A stretch of 64,000 bases of DNA from Maridesulfovibrio ferrireducens (GTDB lineage: Bacteria > Desulfobacterota > Desulfovibrionia > Desulfovibrionales > Desulfovibrionaceae). The notes below the pieces were generated by a model that worked only from the letters and a program-made list of their open reading frames with translations, did no database searches and was not told the DNA's origin. Below, one piece after another: positions 54,721 through 64,000 of the stretch. How positions within the stretch are numbered: position 1 is the first letter of the stretch; each line of letters starts with the position of its first letter. The stretch covers positions 124,001 to 188,000 of the forward strand of contig NZ_JAEINN010000004.1 in the NCBI RefSeq assembly GCF_016342405.1, read 5' to 3'. Made by a program: the position numbers and the translations under genes.

Positions 54721-55959
54721 TTATGCATTGTGCGATTTTAAATTTTCAATTCGTTTTAAAACCGGTGGATGGCTGTATTCAAGCCAGACATAAAAAGGAT
54801 GCGGAGTAAGATTTGACAGATTGCTTGCAGATAATTTTTTCAAAGCTCCGATAAGTGCAGACGGAGTCTTAGTGGTTTTCGCTGCGAAATTATCCGCTTC
54901 AAATTCATGTTTACGAGATTTTGCATTGCTGAAAACAGAGAGTACCACTGATACAGGGGTGTACAGAAGTGCAAAGAATATCAAGCCGGCATGAATGGAA
55001 ATATTCTGCATGCCGAAGGCCGCAAATAAATCCTTATTGCCGAGAAAAAAAGACATAAGCAGAAAAACTATACCGGTATTTATTATGCTCATGATGATCA
55101 TTTTGCGGATATGGCCCAGTTTGCTGTGACCTATTTCGTGAGCAAGTACCGCAACAATTTCATCTGTTGAAAGTTCTTTGATAAGTGTGTCGAAAAGGGC
55201 AATGCGTTTCTTTTTACCGAATCCTGTGAAGTATGCGTTGGCTTTTGTGGAACGCTTAGAACCGTCAATCATGAAAATGCCGGAAATTTCAAATCCGTTA
55301 TTCTTTGCAAACTGCCCTATTTTATCTTTAAGTTCACCTTCTTCAAGAGGGGTGAATTTGTTGAACAGAGGGAGAATCCATGTGGGGGCTATATATTGAA
55401 TTGCAAGAGTTACAACGACAATGAACAGCCAGCACCAAGCCCATGCAAATTGTCCGGCAAGGCTGAAAAAGAGTAGGATTCCGCTTAAAAGAATTCCTCC
55501 GATAATTCCTCCGAGAAGGTATCCTTTTATTTTATCCATGAAGAATGTTTTTAAATTGGTTTTGTTGAACCCGAATTTCTCTTCGATCACAAAGGTTTGG
55601 TATAGTGAAAATGGCAATGATATCAAATCGCTGAGGATTGCCAGTCCTGCAAAAAAAATTAAGCCTGTGATAATTTCATTATATCCGAAACTGGTTGCCC
55701 ATATGTCGAGGATGTTAAATCCTCCGCAAATGATAAATAATAAAGTTACCAGAGTCATAAAAGTGCTGGATATGTTTTCGAAACCTATACCCGCTTTAGT
55801 ATAGTCTTGAGATTTACGATATTTATCAGCGTTGAATGTGCCTTTAAATTCCTCCGGAAGTTCTGGAGAAAGGGCGCTACGGTTCAGTTTTCTGGAAATC
55901 AGGCCTAAAAGGCAGACCGCAGTCAGAGAGAATATTATGATAAAAAAGTATATGTTCAT
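54721..55959 (-). CDS. M48-family membrane metalloprotease (Ste24-like)
   Basis: The 412-residue protein has about seven membrane segments and the zinc motif HEIGH in AVLAHEIGHSKLGH with the third ligand Glu in SRKHEFEADNFAA. The layout matches the CAAX prenyl protease 1 (Ste24) branch rather than the smaller HtpX. In bacteria it is expected to degrade or process membrane proteins. It is upstream of the aldolase and MarC genes and may share their transcript. Confidence 0.9.
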   Translation of the reverse strand: MNIYFFIIIFSLTAVCLLGLISRKLNRSALSPELPEEFKGTFNADKYRKSQDYTKAGIGFENISSTFMTLVTLLFIICGGFNILDIWATSFGYNEIITGLIFFAGLAILSDLISLPFSLYQTFVIEEKFGFNKTNLKTFFMDKIKGYLLGGIIGGILLSGILLFFSLAGQFAWAWCWLFIVVVTLAIQYIAPTWILPLFNKFTPLEEGELKDKIGQFAKNNGFEISGIFMIDGSKRSTKANAYFTGFGKKKRIALFDTLIKELSTDEIVAVLAHEIGHSKLGHIRKMIIMSIINTGIVFLLMSFFLGNKDLFAAFGMQNISIHAGLIFFALLYTPVSVVLSVFSNAKSRKHEFEADNFAAKTTKTPSALIGALKKLSASNLSNLTPHPFYVWLEYSHPPVLKRIENLKSHNA

Positions 55960-56262
55960 TTTTTTTTGTTTTTAGGGTTTAGATTTTATATCAAGGGCGT
56001 AAAACTACCTTGTAGGCAGTGGGGCGTCAATCTGCTAAATAGATATTGTGCGTGTAGTTTTTTTTAATTAAAAATAAGGGCGTTATAGCTTTCGTGAGTT
56101 GAGGTACTTGACAAGATCTGACAGAGAAGAAACAATTATAATGTTTCAAAATGGTTGCAAAAATAGTTCGTTTGTATTGAAAAGTTATTATCGTGTGTTA
56201 CTGGATAATTTAAGTATAGTGTTATATTGTTTTTATAAAGAATTTTGAGGGAGAAAGGCTGT
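55960..56262 (+). other. Intergenic region between the protease and TPR genes
   Basis: Bases 55960-56262 (303 bases) hold no gene. The two flanking genes diverge from here, so promoters for both are expected. GAGGGAGAAAGG at about 56247 is the ribosome site for the TPR gene. Confidence 0.5.
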
Positions 56263-57255
56263 ATGAGTTCACCTAAAAGTATCAAGGAAAATGTTGCACG
56301 CGCTAAAGCGTATGGACAGCGTAAGGACTATATGCGTTGTCTTTATGCGTTGAGTATTTCCCTTGAGGAACTGGCTGACAGTCAGGTTTTTGGTCGCGAA
56401 AAATTTGAAATTGGAATCCTTGTTGATGAAGTATTTCGGCAGCTTCTGGCTATGGATGAGCTTAAAAGTATTCTTCCACGCGGATTAAAATATACTCGTG
56501 GGCACGAAAAAAAATTATCGGCAGTCCTTCGTAAGATCCATGACACTATCAAAAATGCCATTGAAAAAGCTGCAGTAGATAAAGTTAGAAAGCAGAAAAA
56601 TCAGATAGATAAGTATACCTTGAGCGGGCAGAAATGTCTTGAAAGTAAAGATGCCAAGGAAGCTAAAAAGTATTTCCGCAAAATTACAGAGGCCTTCCCG
56701 GAAGAACGTGGGCTTTTGCAGGATGTTGGCGGGAGATTTGTTAAAGCGGGATTTGCTCAAGATGGTATTGAGTATCTTGAGAGAGCTATAGCGCAAAATC
56801 CTACCGACAGTCGTCCCTACATCTCATTGCTCCTCGCTTGGGAGATGCTTGCCGAACAGGATAAGGCTCTTGCGGTCATAAAAGATATAGTCCGGCGCTT
56901 CGGTGCGAACGAAAGTATTTTTGTTCGTCAGTCGAAGCTTTTTCTCGCAAAGAGAATGTATGCTGAAGCTTATGACGCCGCTGCCGCAGCTTTAAAGATT
57001 AATCCGCTTAGTCGTGAAGGAAAGAAGATTTCTGATCGTTTAGGACCTAAAATTTTCGGAAGAGGGTACAAACCCGGGGCAACTTCCAGCGATATGAAGT
57101 CTGCTAAAGCTAAAAGTGCAGGATCTTCAACTTCCGCGACTAAAGGGTCAATAAATCTTGATCTCGGTGGAGGCAGTTCAACTTCCAAGAAGTCTGCCCG
57201 TAAAGCGCCGGCGAAAAAGCCTAATGCATCCAAAGTTATTAAGCTTGATTTCTAA
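56263..57255 (+). CDS. TPR protein with a basic Lys/Ala-rich tail
   Basis: The product has 330 residues from the ATG at 56263 (a GAGGGAGAAAGG ribosome site lies upstream; the frame is also open from 56245). A coiled or helical first half is followed by TPR-like repeats (AKKYFRKITEAFPEERGLLQDVGGRF, AQDGIEYLERAIAQNPTDSRPYISL, YAEAYDAAAAALKINP). The last 60 residues are low complexity and strongly basic (SKKSARKAPAKKPNASKVIKLDF), which may bind nucleic acid or acidic partners. Function unknown. Confidence 0.75.
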   Translation: MSSPKSIKENVARAKAYGQRKDYMRCLYALSISLEELADSQVFGREKFEIGILVDEVFRQLLAMDELKSILPRGLKYTRGHEKKLSAVLRKIHDTIKNAIEKAAVDKVRKQKNQIDKYTLSGQKCLESKDAKEAKKYFRKITEAFPEERGLLQDVGGRFVKAGFAQDGIEYLERAIAQNPTDSRPYISLLLAWEMLAEQDKALAVIKDIVRRFGANESIFVRQSKLFLAKRMYAEAYDAAAAALKINPLSREGKKISDRLGPKIFGRGYKPGATSSDMKSAKAKSAGSSTSATKGSINLDLGGGSSTSKKSARKAPAKKPNASKVIKLDF

Positions 57256-57282
57256 TTTATAATTTCTACGTTTTCAAAAAAG

Positions 57283-57317
57283 AACCCCCGACATGCTTTT
57301 GCCTGTCGGGGGTTTTA
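57283..57317. terminator. Rho-independent terminator, bidirectional
   Basis: ACCCCCGACA / TGTCGGGGGT between the TPR gene and the convergent groEL, with T and A runs on either side. Confidence 0.88.
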
Positions 57318-57356
57318 TTTCGGTTTTTGAGCCGATGAATGGTTCGGGGGAAATGT

Positions 57357-59367
<2,011 letters not shown>

Positions 59368-59413
59368 TTTTCATCCTCCAATAAGATATTATTTTACATT
59401 ATGTTTGTAGTTC

Positions 59414-59483
59414 GGGCGAAAGCCCTTAATCCGTTTTGACAAAGATAAAATGTTATCTGATTAAAATAAGGTCTAAACGGATT
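59414..59483 (-). promoter_or_regulatory. Structured leader region of groES
   Basis: Read as transcript, AATCCGTTT (59483-59475) pairs with AAACGGATT (59436-59428), an inner AGATAA / TTATCT (59457-59442) pairs inside, and GGGC-TTTC-GCCC (59425-59414) follows. No CIRCE element was seen. A nested, AT-rich hairpin in a heat-shock leader could be a thermosensor, but this is only an inference. Confidence 0.45.
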
Positions 59484-59488
59484 GAATC

Positions 59489-59516
59489 TAAGTAAGACAT
59501 TATTGAAAACTGTCAA
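59489..59516 (-). promoter_or_regulatory. Possible sigma-70-type promoter of groESL
   Basis: TTGACA (59516-59511) and TACTTA (59494-59489) are separated by 16 bases, read on the minus strand. The -10 box is poor. Confidence 0.35.
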
Positions 59517-59557
59517 CAGCAGAGCTGTTTTTTTTTTGAAAATCCTGTCTCTTTTTT

Positions 59558-60205
59558 TTATCTTAAATCTTTGGATACATATAAGACTCTTCCGATTGGT
59601 TCCCAACTGAGAGACTGGTCTTTTAAATCAATCTCAATCCTCTTGGGCTGAGCATCAGGATTATCTGACATGAGAAGTATTTTGCCCGGTTCTTTAGCAA
59701 TTCTTTTTACAACAATTTCCTGATCAATACGAACAACGTAAATACGTCCTTCGTATAAGTCTTTTTGAGATTCATCGACTAATATATTGTCACCGTCTTC
59801 TATTCGGGGGGCCATTGATTCACCTGTTACTGCCATTAATTTCATGCAGTCAGGCCTTCCTTTTTTGTTTAACCAGTCAAGTTTGAAAGCATAGGTGTCT
59901 TCCACGGTATCGTCGGTCTGTAAACTGCCGCCTCCCCCGCTTGGACGCGCAAGAACTTTAGGCACATGGTGAAATTTATCCATATCATTATTGGTGCCAT
60001 CTGCCGGGAATATTATTTTTGCGCCAACTGTATCCAGAACTTTTGCAAGAACTTGTATATATTTTCCTCTTTCTTGATTGATGTAGCGAATAATTTGATT
60101 AGGAGCGACTCCACAGGCTTTAGCCATCTGAGTCGGGTTTGCATATTTTTTGTTATGACCAATCATGTTTTTCATCCCTTCAACAAGATCAAAATAAAAA
60201 CTCAT
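59558..60205 (-). CDS. Phage-type repressor with S24 peptidase domain
   Basis: The 215-residue protein has an N-terminal helix-turn-helix near 26-60 (PTQMAKACGVAPNQIIRYINQERG) and a C-terminal S24 domain with Ser in VTGESMAPRIEDGD and Lys in IVVKRIAKE, the catalytic pair of self-cleaving LexA/CI-like repressors. DNA damage could inactivate it by cleavage. The gene is divergent from a Mor-like regulator and the region between holds a perfect palindrome. It may be the immunity part of a prophage remnant. Confidence 0.85.
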   Translation of the reverse strand: MSFYFDLVEGMKNMIGHNKKYANPTQMAKACGVAPNQIIRYINQERGKYIQVLAKVLDTVGAKIIFPADGTNNDMDKFHHVPKVLARPSGGGGSLQTDDTVEDTYAFKLDWLNKKGRPDCMKLMAVTGESMAPRIEDGDNILVDESQKDLYEGRIYVVRIDQEIVVKRIAKEPGKILLMSDNPDAQPKRIEIDLKDQSLSWEPIGRVLYVSKDLR

Positions 60206-60290
60206 ATTCTCTCCTTATTGGTATTATGTATGTTATTTCTCTAAAAATGTCCTCTTTTAAATTGTTACTTAAAGCTTATTTGTTGTTTTT

Positions 60291-60330
60291 TTGTAAATAA
60301 TATTTACCAATTGGTAAATATTATTTACAA
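60291..60330. promoter_or_regulatory. Perfect 40-bp palindrome with two 15-bp operators
   Basis: The left half-site TTGTAAATAATATTTACCAA (60291-60310) is the exact reverse complement of 60311-60330. Inside it, GTAAATAATATTTAC (60293-60307) and GTAAATATTATTTAC (60314-60328) are each palindromic, separated by CCAATT. This looks like two binding sites for a dimeric repressor. Its position, 86 bases before the repressor start and 107 before the Mor-like gene, suggests autoregulation of the pair. Confidence 0.8.
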
Positions 60331-60437
60331 AATGGCTTGCTAAAAAATCAAGTTGTTAATATCTACACTCTTGTTGCTGTTGTTGAAGTCTCTTTTGTAA
60401 ACTGTTTTTTGATGTTCGTGATTCCTGGGGAGGTCTT

Positions 60438-60755
60438 ATGATATTAGGTTTCGGTTCGAATAGTTTAGATTTTCCAGATTTAAACGATAAGAGAGTTATG
60501 TCTGTAGAAGGACTTATAAGAGTTTTAGGGCATGAAGGAGCTGAGAGAATAATATATTACTGGGGTGGAACAAGGGTTTCGGTTCCTAATATTGAAGAAT
60601 TACAGAAAATCAGGGTTCGCGAGCGGGTAAAGCAGGCTTTTGAGCGGGGAGCAACTCCGTCTCAAGTTGCCGAACGATTTGGTGTTTCGGTCAGAACAGC
60701 GCAAAGAATGCGAATACCTTCAGCTTGTGTTGAGGATGATTCGAAAATGATATAA
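60438..60755 (+). CDS. Mor-like helix-turn-helix regulator
   Basis: The 105-residue protein resembles the Mu Mor/C-type transcription activators: a dimer part with IYYWGGTRVSVPNIEELQKIR and a helix-turn-helix ATPSQVAERFGVSVRTAQRM near the end. GGGAGG precedes the ATG. It is divergent from the S24 repressor, which suggests a lysogeny-type switch. No phage structural genes are seen nearby. Confidence 0.7.
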   Translation: MILGFGSNSLDFPDLNDKRVMSVEGLIRVLGHEGAERIIYYWGGTRVSVPNIEELQKIRVRERVKQAFERGATPSQVAERFGVSVRTAQRMRIPSACVEDDSKMI

Positions 60756-60881
60756 TAGTAAATGAGTGTGGAATATATCTAACTTGCCCAATTATTCCAA
60801 ATCGATTGATAGTCAGTATGGACCTGTGTTTGAAGCTATATGTTTGTCCGGTGTACCAACCGCTGAGAGAGTCTGATTATT

Positions 60882-63222
60882 ATGAATTCAAAAAATAGCC
60901 GTAACGCATTAAAACTATTTTTTAAAAGATATATTCTTGTTGCGGTTATTATTTTAGCTGTGGCAATTGGAGTGATGTTTACCCAGAAAAAACAGCATGT
61001 TGATCATATTAAAGAACATGAAACAAATCTAGTTAAGAATAGCTGCAAAGAGTTTAGTTTTTGGCTTGAAGCTGGAGTTGAGGACGTCGAGATTATTTGC
61101 AATTTATTAGAAAGACGTTTGAACCAAGGCGGTGATTTGGCTGCAAAACTTGACGATGTTGCTGATATGTTCGTTGCTTTTGGAGAGCAAAGGGATATTT
61201 GTCTTCAGTTACGATATATTTCTAAGGAAGGGAGAGAGTTAGTCCGCGTTAATATTAAAAACAATGTTGCGGAACGTCTTTATGGCGATTTTTTGCAGAA
61301 TAAAAGCGATCGTGAATATGTTAAAGACGCTTTGAATTTGGAAAAAGGCGTATATATTTCAAGTTTTGATCTTAATATAGAGCATGGGGAAATTGAGGTT
61401 CCGCATATCCCTGTTATAAGGTTTCTGAAAAAAGTATTTGGGCCGGATGGTGCCGAACTCGGGGTTGTTGCGATTAACTATTCCGGGAGGTTTTTGATCA
61501 GGATGCTTGAAGCACCTGCAGCGGAGTCTTTCGGGGAAATTTTCCTTATTAATAGCTCAGGGCAATGGATTATAGGTCCAAGTGAGGATTATAATTGGAG
61601 ATTTGTTTTTGGAAAGCAGGGGGGCTTTGTTGAAAGATCAGTTTCCTGCTGAATGGGAAATAATTTCGTCAGCTTCAGCAGGGCAATTTTTTGGTTCCAA
61701 TGGTCTTTATACATATAAATCAGTATACGAGGGAGCACCACCAGCGTTGCGTGATTCAGATGTAAGTTTTAATGAACACTGGAAAATTATTACTTATGTT
61801 CCGTCTGAAAACTTATTTGTTCCGCAGAACAAAATTACTGTTTTTTTGATTATAATTTTATTTCTTTGGAGCGGCTTTCTGTTTTGGCGCAGAACTCTTT
61901 TTTCCATTGAAAAAGATAGTATAAGCAATGCCCTGAAAGAAAGTGAAAAAAGATTTCTGGATATTACCGATGCTGCCGGCGAATTTATATGGGAAACCGG
62001 ACCGGATGGAAGTTTTATTTTTGTAACCGGACGGGCAGAGAATATTTTGGGATATAGCGCTGAAGAGCTGGTCGGCAGATCCCCGTTTGATTTTGTTGAC
62101 GAAGATTCTTCGTGGGAAGTTAGAAAAGAGTTTCTTGATGCAGCTCAGGAAGGCAGAAATTTTAATTCTTTGGTGTCTAAATTTGTTAATCGTGACGGTC
62201 ATAAGTTGTGGCTTGAGTTTAACGGTGTTCCTGTTATGGATGAAGCTGGAAATGTTACCGGATTTCGGGGAGCGACTTCTGATATAACAGCTCAGAGAAA
62301 AGCTTTGCAGGATTTACAGGATAGAGAAGATATGCTTCAGAGTATAAGTGATTCTGTTCAGGATGCTCTTATACTTATGGATGATAAAGGCCTTGTTCAT
62401 TTTTGGAATCCGGCTGCTGAAAAGATTTTCGGTTTTTCATCTGCTGAAATGATGGGCAAAGACTTGCGGGCTTGCGTGTGGCTTGAAGACAACGTCGATG
62501 GTTTAGAAGTTTCTCATGAGGAAAAAGAAGGTCAAAGCAGGTTATTTTCTTCGTATGGTTCTTTTACTGTAAATGTACGGCGAAAAGATGGGAATGTTTT
62601 TCCTGCGGAAGTTTTATTATCACCTTTGCGAAGAGATGACAGTTGGTGGGTCGTCGGGACAATCAGAGATGTTACGGAGCGTAAAGAAGCCGAAGATGCT
62701 CTGCGCAAGCTTGCCACAACTGATCCTTTGACAGGGTTAAGCAATCGTCGGTTTTTTATGGAAAGATCTGAGGAAGAACTTGAAAAAGCTCGAAGATACA
62801 ATAGAAGTTTATCGTTGTTGATGCTGGATATTGATTTCTTTAAAAAAGTTAATGACACCTATGGGCATGATGCCGGGGATGATGTTTTGAAAGCATTGTC
62901 TGTCGTTGGGCTTAAAGTTTTGCGAAATGTAGATGTGTTCGGTAGAATTGGCGGAGAAGAATTCTCCATACTTTTGCCGGATACAGATATTGACGGAGCT
63001 GTTCTGGTTGCTGAAAGAATCCGAAATGAGATTGAGCAAGCTAAAATGCAGACACGTTCTGGAGCTCTTACTATAACAGTGAGTATTGGTGTCGCTACTG
63101 TGAATGAACAAATATGTACCTTGGAGCATCTGCTAAAGGCGGCTGACCTTGGTCTTTATGCCGCAAAGGATGCCGGGCGTAATCTGGTGAAGGTTCAGCT
63201 TGCTCCTGATGAATTGGTATGA
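60882..63222 (+). pseudogene. Diguanylate cyclase gene interrupted by a +1 frameshift
   Basis: Two overlapping frames form one protein: 60882-61652 gives a membrane anchor and an extracellular sensor up to WRFVFGKQGG, and the other frame (open to 63222) continues ALLKDQFPAEWEI, then more sensor, a second membrane helix (LFLWSGFLFW), two PAS domains and a GGDEF domain with FGRIGGEEF. The break falls in a run of six G (61619-61624); with five, one frame of about 779 residues would result. If intact, it would make cyclic di-GMP on the inner face of the membrane. Sequencing error, phase variation or slippage are all possible. Confidence 0.82.
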
Positions 63223-63246
63223 TCTTAATAGGGCAGATATGTTTTA

Positions 63247-63276
63247 TAAAGCCCGAAAAGAAATCCGGGCTTTTTC
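63247..63276. terminator. Rho-independent terminator, bidirectional
   Basis: AAAGCCCG / CGGGCTTT between the convergent cyclase and cheX genes. Confidence 0.82.
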
Positions 63277-63282
63277 ACTTTT

Positions 63283-63741
63283 CTATTCAAAGCAGAATTC
63301 AATTGTGAATTTGCCGTTATCGGTTGTGAAGGGGATAGCCATAACAGCTGAGGATGTTACATGTGTGATAGTATGATTGTCACCTATGATAACGGTTGGG
63401 GTTGAACCCTGAAGTTTGTAGCCTTGTTCGGTTAAACCAGCTCTTGCCTGCCCTGAAACCATGTTGGTTATTTCACCCACAGCGTCTTTGACATCCTGCA
63501 TGAGATCTTGAATATCGTCTCCAAGCATGTTTTTTACTATCTGAACTGCACATTTTTTTTCGAATGAGATAGAGATGCTTCCGTTTACATTCCCTGTAAA
63601 TCCAACAACTCCAGTCACGTCTCCAGAAGCAATGTTTCCTTTTTTAACAAAGGGTTTTCCGGCCTTTGGGGTGACCATAGCCATCATAGAGAGAATATCT
63701 ATGGTTGCTTTTATGAAGGGCTTTGCCAGCTCAACGTTCAT
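63283..63741 (-). CDS. cheX: CheX-like chemotaxis phosphatase
   Basis: The 152-residue protein matches the CheC/CheX family. The catalytic pair E90 and N93 is in GEITNMVSGQAR. CheX removes phosphate from CheY-P and resets motility signalling. The GF-TGNVNGSISISF and MAIPF segments are usual for the family. No CheY is encoded next to it. An AAGGAG site precedes the start. Confidence 0.88.
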   Translation of the reverse strand: MNVELAKPFIKATIDILSMMAMVTPKAGKPFVKKGNIASGDVTGVVGFTGNVNGSISISFEKKCAVQIVKNMLGDDIQDLMQDVKDAVGEITNMVSGQARAGLTEQGYKLQGSTPTVIIGDNHTITHVTSSAVMAIPFTTDNGKFTIEFCFE

Positions 63742-64000
63742 TACAAGACTCCTTAAAAAAGTTCTTATTTAAAAAAATAAATAGTGATATTGAATTACTA
63801 TGAAATTGCCTCGCAATTAACGGAAGGCATTGTTTGCTTTTTGTTTTAATATAATTATAACTCAAGAAGTAAAAGTATTTTTATCCTTTTGGCAATAAAA
63901 AATGAATGCTTTATTTTAGCTATGTCCATAATTATATTTTTGCGGATAAACTTCTTACGAGGTTATTTTGTGTAAACGGAGTAACTCTTTGCTGTTCAAA
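63742..64000 (+). other. AT-rich end of the window
   Basis: No gene or RNA was recognised in the last 259 bases. The region probably holds the promoter of cheX, which reads away from it on the minus strand. Confidence 0.5.

Noticed and set aside
59395-59560. CIRCE element before groES
   Set aside because: No copy of the TTAGCACTC-N9-GAGTGCTAA pattern or a near match was seen in this stretch.

Overview
The window looks like chromosome from a moderately AT-rich, Gram-negative sulfate-reducing bacterium of the Desulfovibrio group. The strongest clue is a complete tmcDCBA operon (39121-42812), which encodes the Tmc transmembrane redox complex and its acidic tetraheme cytochrome c3; this complex is characteristic of Desulfovibrio-type sulfate reducers. 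An ADP-forming acyl-CoA synthetase, iron-sulfur proteins and many chemotaxis and cyclic-di-GMP genes fit a motile anaerobe. Species cannot be fixed from the sequence alone.

Layout. 1-5,600: the end of a hydantoinase B gene, a DDAH-like hydrolase, a shikimate-kinase-like protein without a P-loop, a methyltransferase, an ECF transporter T+A pair and a 3D-domain lipoprotein. 5,600-13,600: a receiver with no phospho-acceptor Asp, Tex, an RHS remnant, two exported proteins, and a MocR regulator divergent from azlCD. 13,800-20,600: a DPM-like glycosyltransferase next to a TMTC-like membrane/TPR protein, a DUF401 permease, cyclophilin, an RR-HD-GYP protein and a ferredoxin. 20,700-29,200: a STAS protein, a LivJ-like binding protein, PepA, asparaginase, BipA and ThyX. 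29,187-32,223: an 865-bp AT-rich gap, a divergent dnaA, and directly after it a DnaA-like gene that keeps domain I and a domain-IV-like end but has no AAA+ ATPase. 32,300-38,700: moeA, mobA, a degenerate HD-GYP gene, an acyl-CoA synthetase and a BioD/DRTGG protein. 39,121-42,812: tmcDCBA. 42,977-53,388: a CgeB-like glycosyltransferase, then Hpt-MCP-CheW in tandem duplicate followed by a hybrid histidine kinase. 53,400-59,400: marC, a class II aldolase, an M48 protease, a TPR protein and groESL. 59,558-60,755: an S24 repressor divergent from a Mor-like regulator around a perfect 40-bp palindrome. 60,882-63,741: a diguanylate cyclase split by a +1 frameshift, and cheX.

The points most worth following are: the AAA-less mini-DnaA paired with a DnaA whose DNA-recognition signature is altered; the 40-bp palindromic double operator of the S24/Mor switch; the apparently identical 2.8-kb MCP-CheW duplication with an Hpt copy lost by a microhomology deletion; the poly-G frameshift in the GGDEF gene; a group of signalling or enzyme folds that have lost catalytic residues (receiver, HD-GYP, shikimate kinase, kinase ATPase domain); and a nested inverted-repeat leader in front of groES. 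All calls come from reading the sequence; no database search or folding calculation was run.
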